Assembly (NCBI GenBank): GCA_021811115.1
Contig: JAJZPP010000025.1
Coordinates: forward strand, 1 to 5,198
Direction: 5' to 3'
DNA length: 5,198 bases
From: a bacterium
GTDB taxonomy: Bacteria; Chlamydiota; Chlamydiia; Chlamydiales; FEN-1388
Position 1 is the first letter of the stretch; each line of letters opens with the position of its first letter. Made by a program: the position numbers and the translations under genes. Positions 1-5,198 of this stretch are shown one piece after another. The notes below the pieces were generated by a model. It searched no databases. It worked only from the letters and a program-made list of their open reading frames with translations, and was not told the DNA's origin.

Positions 1-12
1 GTGAAAGAAAAT

Positions 13-774
13 TTACCAAGTCTGGAAGTAGGGCGTCTGGGTCGTTGAGGAGACATCTTTTGAAAGCTTTTCACAGTAGAGCTTTGTTTTCTTTAACACT
101 TTCTCCCACGAGCTCTCTTTTGAATCGGCCTGTTCGCACACACTGGCTAAGAAGGAGGTGGTAAAGACGCCTCCCGCCGTAACATATGGGTTATCATTGA
201 CACAGATGCCTATCGCCGTCTGCCCCGCTTCAGCGGCACACGCGGCAATAATCCCTCTTGATTTTCGGAAGAGGACGTGGAGGCCCTGTTCCAGATGGGG
301 AGCACACTTGTAAAAGTTTTTCTTTACTGAAGTTGTCAGAACGACAGAGTTACAGCTCTCGAAGAGAATGATCGCTAGCCGAGGCCGGAGCGCTCGGACC
401 TTTTCGATGAACAGGGAGCCATCTAGGGGAAAGGAAAAAAGAGGCCAGGGAGTTGGCTGAGGAGCCCCTCGCTTCCCAAGCCCTGTGACGTAGCAGAAGA
501 GCGTATCTGCCGGATCGACGTGCGTTGTGCTCAACCAGCGGTTGACATTTTCCATGGAGAGCATCTCCCCATCAAGCACTGTGATATTGGCGTGCGGGTT
601 GACCTCTTTGGCGACGCTAAGGACAAATTTTTTAACTCTTTCCCGATCGATGCGTGTGATGGATTGAATGGGCTCTGTAGTCGTATCGCAGGCAACCAGG
701 GCGTGAAGCGTATGGCTTTTAGCAAGGAGAAGACATGGACCCGTGAGGAACCAAAAAAAGAGCACGAAACGCAT
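13..774 (-). CDS. Secreted caspase-like (peptidase C14 fold) protein, apparently lacking the catalytic histidine
   Basis: The 253-residue product starts with a Sec-type signal peptide (hydrophobic residues 3-17, possible cleavage after A-K-S at 18-20), so it should be exported. The rest reads like a caspase/metacaspase domain: first strand HALVACD (24-30); a strand ending YVTGLGKRG (95-103), where family members have a G-H-G catalytic histidine; a hydrophobic strand ending ESCNS (139-143), matching the D-x-C-H-S cysteine motif; then RGIIAACAAEAGQ (173-185) and GGVFTTSFL (201-209), typical of the C-terminal half. C141 is kept, but the histidine position is L99, so proteolytic activity is doubtful. 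The 42-residue spacing fits the family. There are seven cysteines besides C141 after the predicted signal-peptide cleavage point, so disulfides are possible. ATG at 774 is preferred over an upstream in-frame ATG at 840, because a strong Shine-Dalgarno precedes it and the upstream codon lies inside the likely promoter. Substrate, partner and role are unknown. The fold call is good; function is not assigned. Confidence 0.8.
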   Translation of the reverse strand: MRFVLFFWFLTGPCLLLAKSHTLHALVACDTTTEPIQSITRIDRERVKKFVLSVAKEVNPHANITVLDGEMLSMENVNRWLSTTHVDPADTLFCYVTGLGKRGAPQPTPWPLFSFPLDGSLFIEKVRALRPRLAIILFESCNSVVLTTSVKKNFYKCAPHLEQGLHVLFRKSRGIIAACAAEAGQTAIGICVNDNPYVTAGGVFTTSFLASVCEQADSKESSWEKVLKKTKLYCEKLSKDVSSTTQTPYFQTW

Positions 775-781
775 ACAATGA

Positions 782-787
782 TCCTCT
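782..787 (-). promoter_or_regulatory. Ribosome-binding site deciding the start of the caspase-like gene
   Basis: On the minus strand the sequence AGAGGA lies 7 bases before the ATG at 774. This is a good Shine-Dalgarno at normal spacing. It supports starting the protein at the signal peptide rather than 22 codons further upstream. Confidence 0.7.
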
Positions 788-794
788 GCAAAAT

Positions 795-812
795 AAGGAG
801 ATCGTGCTCCTT
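795..812 (-). promoter_or_regulatory. Perfect 6-bp inverted repeat in the leader of the caspase-like gene
   Basis: On the minus strand AAGGAG and CTCCTT are perfect inverted arms around a 6-base loop. The element overlaps the end of the putative -10 box and the expected transcription start, and sits 7 bases before the ribosome-binding site. It could be an operator or a 5' hairpin. It is not followed by a strong T-run, so it does not look like an attenuator or terminator. Its role is inferred from position only. Confidence 0.35.
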
Positions 813-840
813 CGTACCTGAACCATTTGGATGCTGTCAA
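811..840 (-). promoter_or_regulatory. Putative sigma-70/sigma-66 type promoter for the caspase-like gene
   Basis: On the minus strand a perfect -35 box TTGACA (840-835) is followed after 18 bases by a poor -10 box TACGAA (816-811, three of six consensus bases). The expected start would be near 804-805, giving a leader of about 30 bases with its own Shine-Dalgarno. The location is right, but the weak -10 keeps confidence low. Confidence 0.4.
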
Positions 841-929
841 GACTGAGAGATCTCATGCGATGAAGCTATTGCGTAAAACCGTTAGAACACGTACTCTTTT
901 TACGAGGGGCATTTACAAAATCCTCCTAT

Positions 930-1002
930 GTCCTCGTAGCTCAGTGGATAGAGCGGTTGCCTCCGGAGCAACAGGCCGCACGTTCAATCCGTGCCGGGGA
1001 CG
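930..1002 (+). tRNA. tRNA-Arg, anticodon CCG (reads CGG)
   Basis: A full cloverleaf of 73 bases folds by hand. The acceptor GTCCTCG (930-936) pairs with CGGGGAC (995-1001), including one T-G wobble. The D stem is GCTC/GAGC with loop AGTGGATA. The anticodon stem is GTTGC/GCAAC with loop CTCCGGA, putting CCG at 963-965 and G at position 37. The T stem is GCACG/CGTGC with loop TTCAATC. The discriminator base is G. The D-loop A after GG (A20) and C35 are known arginyl-tRNA synthetase identity elements and support the Arg call. No CCA is encoded, so it must be added by CCA transferase. It is the first of a tandem pair and probably shares a transcript with the next tRNA 12 bases on. Confidence 0.96.
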
Positions 1003-1014
1003 ACTTTCCTTTTT

Positions 1015-1087
1015 GTCCCCGTAGCTCAGTGGATAGAGCGGTCGCCTCCTAAGCGACAGGTCGCGCGTTCAATTCGCGCCGGGGATG
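1015..1087 (+). tRNA. tRNA-Arg, anticodon CCU (reads AGG)
   Basis: A full cloverleaf: acceptor GTCCCCG (1015-1021) pairs with CGGGGAT (1080-1086), with a G-U pair at 1-72. The D arm is identical to that of the preceding tRNA. The anticodon stem is GTCGC/GCGAC with loop CTCCTAA, giving CCT at 1048-1050 and A at position 37, as expected for a tRNA reading an A-starting codon (t6A37). The T stem is GCGCG/CGCGC with loop TTCAATT. The discriminator is G and no CCA is encoded. It matches the upstream tRNA-Arg at 63 of 73 positions. Its last base is one base away from the stop codon of the convergent amiA gene, so any 3' trailer is antisense to amiA. Confidence 0.96.
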
Positions 1088-1109
1088 ATTATTTTTTAAA
1101 GTAATCATC
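1084..1109. repeat. Inverted repeat bridging the tRNA 3' end and the amiA stop codon
   Basis: GATGATTA (1084-1091) and TAATCATC (1102-1109) are perfect 8-bp inverted arms around a 10-base AT-rich loop. The left arm includes the last tRNA bases and the amiA stop codon; the right arm lies in the final amiA codons. Neither strand has a T-run after the second arm, so it is not a standard intrinsic terminator. The loop itself carries six Ts on the plus strand directly after the tRNA. It may limit read-through between the convergent units, or it may be chance. Confidence 0.4.
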
Positions 1110-1784
1110 GATTCCTGACGCAATAGCTCCAGCCAGTTTGGTCTTAAACGATGGGAGAGAGAGGAGTCGAGCCTCCCCCGCATTGGTCAAAAAGGCAGCC
1201 TCGATGAGCACCGCTGGCATCGGGGTCTCGCGGATCACATGCAAATTCCCCGACTTGACACCCCGCGGCCGCACAGGCAATAGCTGGGAAAACCGTTTGC
1301 ACAAACAGGTCGCCAGTTTTTGTGACGATTTGGTTCTTGGCCCATTTTGGGAATTGTAAAACCAGAGTTCCGCGCCCGAGATTCGCTTGTTGGGGCATGA
1401 GTTAATGTGGATACTGACAAAGATTGCAGCCTTGTGGCTTGAAGCTAGGCTCACTCGCTTTTCAAGCGATACGGTTGTATCGCCCCGTCGGCTCATCGCA
1501 ACAGTAATCCCAAGACTCATCAGCTGCTGTTCCACCTGCTTGGCAATCTCCAGCGTCAACGTTTTCTCCTTCAAATTTGGCCAGCGGTGCATCTGCGTCC
1601 CAGGATCACGCCCACCATGCCCAGGATCAAGGAAGACAACCTTTGCCTGTTTCGGAGCCGGTTTTACGGCTTCAGCCCTCGGTGTTAGTTTCTGGCGGGA
1701 AGGAAGCGGCCCGAGAGCATATTCAGAAGTGGGACGGGAGGCGGCACACCCAGTCAACAAGAAGAGGAGAAGCAGACGAACCAT
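1089..1784 (-). CDS. amiA: N-acetylmuramoyl-L-alanine amidase (Amidase_3), predicted lipoprotein
   Basis: This 231-residue zinc amidase cleaves the bond between N-acetylmuramic acid and L-alanine of the stem peptide, acting in the periplasm during septal peptidoglycan remodelling. The Amidase_3 motifs are intact: H56 in LDPGHGG, E73 in NLKEKTL and H126 in SIHIN as zinc ligands, and the catalytic glutamate E195 in PAVLIEAAFLTN. The N-terminus is a short lipoprotein signal, MVRLLLLFLL-TGC, with the lipobox cysteine at residue 13, followed by a Pro/Ala-rich linker to about residue 45. The segment between H126 and E195 is short, without room for the inhibitory helix of E. coli AmiA/B/C, so an EnvC/NlpD-type activation switch of that kind is unlikely. 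SLEK (106-109) resembles an SxxK motif. C. pneumoniae AmiA is reported to have penicillin-sensitive carboxypeptidase activity as well; whether this protein does is unknown. The start at 1784 follows a TAAGG Shine-Dalgarno and lies 13 bases after murE. An in-frame upstream ATG (1883) lies within murE and is disfavoured. Confidence 0.93.
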   Translation of the reverse strand: MVRLLLLFLLTGCAASRPTSEYALGPLPSRQKLTPRAEAVKPAPKQAKVVFLDPGHGGRDPGTQMHRWPNLKEKTLTLEIAKQVEQQLMSLGITVAMSRRGDTTVSLEKRVSLASSHKAAIFVSIHINSCPNKRISGAELWFYNSQNGPRTKSSQKLATCLCKRFSQLLPVRPRGVKSGNLHVIRETPMPAVLIEAAFLTNAGEARLLSLPSFKTKLAGAIASGIDDYFKK

Positions 1785-1790
1785 CAAAAA

Positions 1791-1795
1791 CCTTA
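1791..1795 (-). promoter_or_regulatory. Ribosome-binding site for amiA
   Basis: On the minus strand TAAGG lies six bases (TTTTTG) before the ATG at 1784, in the short murE-amiA gap. It fixes the amiA start at the lipoprotein signal peptide rather than at the longer reading frame that begins inside murE. Confidence 0.6.
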
Positions 1796-1797
1796 CG

Positions 1798-3261
1798 TTA
1801 TTTTTTTTTGTTGCAGTACTCACGGACCACAACACAGTCATCAAAAGGAACCGTAGCACTGGCGAAAACTTGATACTTCTCATGCCCCTTCCCAGCTATC
1901 AGCACAAGATCGTCGGGGGTCGCCATATCGATCGCCCCATGGATCGCTTCCTCTCGGTCCGGGAGTAACGTGTAGCGAAAGGTTGTAAATCCTGAGGCAA
2001 TTTCACGTATAATCGCCAGCGGATCTTCTGAACGCGGATTGTCCGACGTGACAAAACAAAAATCCGCCAGCTCTTCGGCCGCACGGGCCATTTTGGGCCT
2101 CTTCTCCCGATCCCGATCCCCGCCGCACCCAAACACCACAATGAGCCGGCCAGGCGTACTCGCTCGAACCGTCTGCAGTACCTTCCGGAGGGCATCCTCC
2201 TTGTGGGCATAGTCAACATAAATTTTTAAATCAAGAGGGTTGTCAACCCGTTCGAGCCGTCCAGGAGGAGGCGTTGCGGTGGAAAGCCCCCTTGCAATCT
2301 CCTCAAGGGCATACCCGCGTGCGATAAAGGTGGCAGCAGCTGCGAGGCCGTTTTCCACATTGTAACGGCCAATCAATGGCAGCGTGACCGGAACCGATTG
2401 TCCAGCGTAGCTTAGCACAAATGTGGTATGGGTACTCTGTGTGCGGATATCTGACGCGACCACATCAGCCTCCTGCTCAATCCCAAAAGTCATACAACGG
2501 GCGCGTGTGCCTTCAGAGACCTTTTTTACCCATGGATCGGCCACATTGAAGATCGCAACAGGCTCTAACGATCGGGTTGGGGCAAGCGATCGGAAGAGGA
2601 GATTCTTTGCCTTCGCATACTCCTCCATGGTTTTATGGTAGTCTAAATGGTCGTGGGAGAGGTTCGTAAAGATAGCCGTATCAAAACCAATTTCATCGAC
2701 GCGTCCTTGCACAAGGGCGTGGGAAGAGACCTCCATGACACACGCTTTGGCGCCTGACTTCACAATATCTCGGAGTAATCGTTGGTTCGTGACAACATCG
2801 GGCGTTGTCCGGGGAGCTTCGCAGTGCCTTACCCCTGTGATATACTCTACAGTCCCAATCAAGCCTGCCGGTATCATAAAATGGTGAAACAGGTGGTGGA
2901 CAAGGTAGGAGGTGGTGGTTTTGCCGCTCGTGCCTGTGATACCGACCATCTGGAGCTCTTTTGAGGGCCATGACCAAAAATGAGCGGCCAGGAGAGCCTC
3001 TACTTGAGAGAGATCTTTGGCAATGAGCTGGGTCACCCCCCTGATAGAGGGATCAAACACATCGGAGAAGATGCAGACCGCCCCTGAGTTGATAGCCTCG
3101 GGGATAAACCGATTGCCATCATAGGCAGCCCCTCGACGCGCGATGAAGAGATCTCCAGGGGCCACAACTTTAGAGTGAGAGGCGATGCCGCTCACTTCAA
3201 TCTCTTTTGACCCTTTCACATCTATTTGTGGAAGGTTCTTTAACAAAACTTTGAGCTTCAT
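1798..3261 (-). CDS. murE: UDP-N-acetylmuramoyl-L-alanyl-D-glutamate--2,6-diaminopimelate ligase
   Basis: MurE is the cytoplasmic ATP-dependent Mur ligase that adds the third stem-peptide residue to UDP-MurNAc-L-Ala-D-Glu. At 487 residues it has normal family length. The N-terminal UDP-substrate domain covers about residues 1-95 (DLFIARRGAAYDGNRFI at 37-53). The central ATPase domain has the P-loop GTSGKTTT (110-117), TTPD (152-155), MEVSSHAL (176-183), the metal-binding region NLSHDHLDYH (200-209), and K219 in the position of the carbamylated lysine. The C-terminal domain has YVDYAHKEDAL (348-358), FGCGGDRDREKRP (377-389), DNPR (407-410) and GKGHE (457-461). DNPR is the signature for meso-diaminopimelate rather than lysine, as expected for Gram-negatives and reported for chlamydiae. 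The start ATG lies 10 bases after the pbp3 stop and has no clear Shine-Dalgarno, so translation may depend on coupling to pbp3. The 3' end is three AAA codons in an A9 run directly before TAA. Confidence 0.97.
   Translation of the reverse strand: MKLKVLLKNLPQIDVKGSKEIEVSGIASHSKVVAPGDLFIARRGAAYDGNRFIPEAINSGAVCIFSDVFDPSIRGVTQLIAKDLSQVEALLAAHFWSWPSKELQMVGITGTSGKTTTSYLVHHLFHHFMIPAGLIGTVEYITGVRHCEAPRTTPDVVTNQRLLRDIVKSGAKACVMEVSSHALVQGRVDEIGFDTAIFTNLSHDHLDYHKTMEEYAKAKNLLFRSLAPTRSLEPVAIFNVADPWVKKVSEGTRARCMTFGIEQEADVVASDIRTQSTHTTFVLSYAGQSVPVTLPLIGRYNVENGLAAAATFIARGYALEEIARGLSTATPPPGRLERVDNPLDLKIYVDYAHKEDALRKVLQTVRASTPGRLIVVFGCGGDRDREKRPKMARAAEELADFCFVTSDNPRSEDPLAIIREIASGFTTFRYTLLPDREEAIHGAIDMATPDDLVLIAGKGHEKYQVFASATVPFDDCVVVREYCNKKK
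1801..1809 (-). repeat. A9 homopolymer (coding strand) directly before the murE stop codon
   Basis: The last three murE codons are AAA AAA AAA followed by TAA. Loss of one A in the transcript, or a +1 ribosomal shift, bypasses this stop and enters the amiA frame (AAA AAA AAT AAC GTA AGG), which is open through the amiA ATG. Runs of nine or more A are known sites of transcriptional slippage in bacteria. Whether slippage occurs here cannot be told from sequence. Confidence 0.5.
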
Positions 3262-3271
3262 ATGATCACTA

Positions 3272-5198
3272 TTATTGATTCCACTGACTGTATAGCTGAT
3301 TTAACTTTTCTATTTCTACTGCGTAATCGGCTTTCCGAGGATCGCTCCTTGGATCATGGGCAGGAAAACCAAAAGGATCGTCCATCGGAACGCCCAAAAA
3401 CTCAAGCGTTCTGCGGCCTATCTCTCGAAAAATGGGTGTGGCACAGGTGCCTCCCCGGTGGTTAAGTCCCCTCCCGGGGATATAGCCAGCCCACGGTTCA
3501 TCTAATCCGATGTAGAGAACAAAGGCAGGGTTTTTGACCGGAGCAAAGCCAACAAACCGAGAGTAGTGCAAATTGTGGGAATACTGCCCATTGACTAATT
3601 TTTCAGAAGTCCCCGTCTTCCCCGCTTCTGTGTAGCCGTAAATATCCGCCTTGATAGCCGACCCTCCAGGCTTTGTCACAAATTTTAAGGCTCTCACCAG
3701 TTCCGCCACATCATCAGAATGGAGCACTCTCGGGAATTTTTCGACTCGATCCTGGGTCGTATTATCAACAAGGACACGACGATCCGGTTGGGGGGCAAAA
3801 ATTTTACGGATGAGCGTCAACTCAGGCAAGACGCCCCCATTGGCTATGGCACAGTAGGCTCGAGCCAGCTGGAGGCCTGTCAACTGAAGGTTATACCCAA
3901 TGGCAAGTGTGTAAGGAGTACCTTTTGACCATTCCATCTTGCCGGCCGCATTCACTTTCCCAATCTGTGGGAGCATACCAGCACTCTCTCCGGCAAGCTC
4001 AACGCCAGTTTTGCGTCCAAATCCAAAAGACTGTTCCAGCTCATTCCGGTACCATTTTTCCCCCATCGTCCGCATCACTCGACTCGCCAGCGTTGCCATG
4101 TAAATATTGGAAGACTTTTGCACACCCATGTACATATTGAGCGCTTTGTGGAAATGGGTATCCGGAAGCGGTTTGGAACGGCCTGGGAAGATGCCTGAAC
4201 TGGTGGAGATCTTCTCAAGAGGGGTAAAGAGTGGCGGTTTACCTACAGCGGCCAGCTCTCTATTGGCCTTTAAGGCGAGCGCCACCGTGAATGCCTTGGT
4301 AGGAGAACCTGGCTCAGGAGCATCAGAGAGGGCACAGATCTTGGCATGTTCTGAGAGGAGCGGATTATTGAAATAGTCCTGGTACTGATCTGGGGTAAAA
4401 AAGGGGTACTGAGCCCGCGCCAGAATATGGCCTGTGCGTGGCTCCACCATGATTGCGACGCCTCGTTTGGCACGCGCCAGCGTCACACCCTTCTCCAACT
4501 CATCTTCCACAATCGCCTGGAGGCAGTGGTTAATCGTCAGCTCAACATCCGCCCCATGGAGTGGCTGCTGGAGCACATCCCCTGTCTCCAGACTATTGTG
4601 GGGGGAGCGCATCAATCGACGGAAGCCTACCGACCCTTCGAGGTACCGATTCATGGAGAGCTCCAGACCGCCTGTGGGCATAGCCTTGCCTGTGACCTCA
4701 TCTCGACGCTCCTGAATGGTATGCAATACCTGCCCCAGAAGCCGCCCCATGGGGTGAAATCGCTTATAATCCGAGACGAAGAAGAGCCCATTGGAAGCCA
4801 ATTTATGCTTTTTGGCAAAAGGCCTCCACCAGCTCAAAAAAATGGCCTTCTGTTGTTCTGTGACCCAGGAGACGAGACGGCGCGAGCGACTGTGTCGGCG
4901 CAGCTCCTCTGCCAATTTGGTATTCTCCTTCAGTGGAGGCGCTAAGACTTTGACAATGGCTGTCCGAATCTCCGTGTGGAGTGGCTGTGGGATTGATTTA
5001 GGGTCGGCATACAGGTGGTAGAGAGGAACATCAATGGCAAAGGCAACCCGCTTTCCCTCTTGCCCCAACTGTACAGAGGTATTGGAGAAAAAGGTGCCTC
5101 TCCGAAAGGGTTCCTTTACAACGAAGAAGTGTTGTCCTTCAGCACGCCGCTTCCACCGCTCGTGTTCGAGCACTTGGAGGCGGAAGAACTGGGCCAAC
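3272..5198 (-). CDS. pbp3: Penicillin-binding protein 3 (class B, FtsI-type transpeptidase), 5'-partial
   Basis: This D,D-transpeptidase cross-links septal peptidoglycan and is the target of beta-lactams. About 641 residues are visible. The N-terminus runs off the right edge: the first residues (AQFFRLQVLEHERW) are the segment that normally follows the single membrane anchor, so the anchor and true start lie outside. The first full codon in the window is TTG and should be read as internal leucine. Numbering from that codon, the dimer/pedestal region runs to about residue 210, starting with the RRG-containing segment at 32-34. The transpeptidase domain follows, with S298-P-T-K301 (catalytic serine), S362-S-N364 and K527-T-G-T530, all intact. 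No glycosyltransferase domain or PASTA repeat is seen. The C-terminus has a charged, Asp/Pro-rich tail of about 40 residues. It is the first visible gene of the string, 10 bases before murE. In Chlamydia the equivalent gene is called pbp3; it corresponds to ftsI of other bacteria. Confidence 0.95.
   Translation of the reverse strand, partial: LAQFFRLQVLEHERWKRRAEGQHFFVVKEPFRRGTFFSNTSVQLGQEGKRVAFAIDVPLYHLYADPKSIPQPLHTEIRTAIVKVLAPPLKENTKLAEELRRHSRSRRLVSWVTEQQKAIFLSWWRPFAKKHKLASNGLFFVSDYKRFHPMGRLLGQVLHTIQERRDEVTGKAMPTGGLELSMNRYLEGSVGFRRLMRSPHNSLETGDVLQQPLHGADVELTINHCLQAIVEDELEKGVTLARAKRGVAIMVEPRTGHILARAQYPFFTPDQYQDYFNNPLLSEHAKICALSDAPEPGSPTKAFTVALALKANRELAAVGKPPLFTPLEKISTSSGIFPGRSKPLPDTHFHKALNMYMGVQKSSNIYMATLASRVMRTMGEKWYRNELEQSFGFGRKTGVELAGESAGMLPQIGKVNAAGKMEWSKGTPYTLAIGYNLQLTGLQLARAYCAIANGGVLPELTLIRKIFAPQPDRRVLVDNTTQDRVEKFPRVLHSDDVAELVRALKFVTKPGGSAIKADIYGYTEAGKTGTSEKLVNGQYSHNLHYSRFVGFAPVKNPAFVLYIGLDEPWAGYIPGRGLNHRGGTCATPIFREIGRRTLEFLGVPMDDPFGFPAHDPRSDPRKADYAVEIEKLNQLYSQWNQ

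Larger units (their letters stand above)
775..929. other. Divergent intergenic region between the caspase-like gene and the tRNA genes
   Basis: This 155-base stretch separates the minus-strand caspase-like gene from the plus-strand tRNA pair. Its left half holds the promoter, inverted repeat and ribosome-binding site listed separately. The right half must carry the tRNA promoter, but I find no convincing box pair. The best plus-strand candidate is TTGCGT (869-874), 17 bases, then TACTCT (892-897), each matching only three consensus bases. I see no small gene here. Confidence 0.5.

Noticed and set aside
775..840. N-terminal extension of the caspase-like protein to the ATG at 840
   Set aside because: The extra 22 residues would precede and bury a clear signal peptide. 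The codon lies within the likely -35 box, and the ATG at 774 has a good ribosome-binding site.
520..846. Plus-strand open frame of 108 codons opposite the caspase-like gene
   Set aside because: It overlaps the 5' half and promoter of the caspase-like gene, and its translation has no domain features.
869..897. Plus-strand tRNA promoter (TTGCGT, 17 bases, TACTCT)
   Set aside because: Each box matches only three of six consensus bases, so it is not listed as a separate feature.
827..1024. Plus-strand open frame of 65 codons over the first tRNA
   Set aside because: It runs through a complete tRNA gene and into the second, so it is not coding.
930..1087. The tRNA pair as an integration site for a mobile element
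   Set aside because: There is no integrase and no repeated copy of a tRNA 3' end in the window. The similarity of the two genes is explained by tRNA paralogy.
1785..1883. N-terminal extension of AmiA to the ATG at 1883
   Set aside because: It would overlap murE by 86 bases and put residues ahead of the lipoprotein signal. The ATG at 1784 has a Shine-Dalgarno at good spacing.
1387..1968. Plus-strand open frame of 193 codons across amiA and the end of murE
   Set aside because: It is antisense to two well-supported genes and crosses their junction, with no domain signature.
4427..4945. Plus-strand open frame of 172 codons inside pbp3
   Set aside because: It is antisense to the PBP transpeptidase domain, whose motifs are intact. 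Its translation shows no recognisable domain. It is a shadow frame.
5195..5197. TTG as the start codon of the penicillin-binding protein
   Set aside because: The family needs an N-terminal membrane anchor before the RLQVLEHERW-like segment. The gene simply runs off the window.

Overview
The window looks like chromosomal DNA from a member of the Chlamydiae, probably outside the family Chlamydiaceae. The main evidence is one co-directional minus-strand gene string: a class B penicillin-binding protein (Pbp3/FtsI type), then murE, then an N-acetylmuramoyl-L-alanine amidase. Chlamydia has the same order (pbp3-murE-amiA). Base composition is fairly balanced by eye, which is less AT-rich than many cultured chlamydiae. 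The phylum call rests on gene order and protein features, not on a database search.

Layout from left to right. Positions 13-774 (minus) encode a small secreted protein with a caspase-like (peptidase C14) fold. It keeps the cysteine-position residue but has leucine where the catalytic histidine should be. Positions 775-929 are a divergent intergenic region. It holds a likely promoter, a palindromic leader element and a good ribosome-binding site for the caspase-like gene, plus the unidentified promoter of the tRNAs. Positions 930-1087 (plus) hold two tandem tRNA-Arg genes with anticodons CCG and CCU. They are clearly paralogous and separated by 12 bases. Positions 1089-5198 (minus) hold amiA, murE and the 5'-truncated pbp3, tightly packed with gaps of 13 and 10 bases, which suggests one transcript reading right to left.

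The three envelope genes act in one process. MurE adds meso-diaminopimelate to the peptidoglycan precursor in the cytoplasm. Pbp3 cross-links peptidoglycan at the division septum. AmiA, here with a lipoprotein signal, cuts the amide bond between sugar and peptide in the periplasm, for septal remodelling and separation. The caspase-like gene and the tRNAs have no evident link to this pathway.

The points most worth a second look are: the caspase-like exoprotein with an apparently lost histidine; an A9 run at the murE stop codon, where a one-base slip would fuse MurE in frame to AmiA; the tRNA-Arg pair that differs by an anticodon switch with compensated stem changes; and the amiA/tRNA convergence with a single base between them, spanned by an inverted repeat. 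I see no mobile element, CRISPR array or phage gene.
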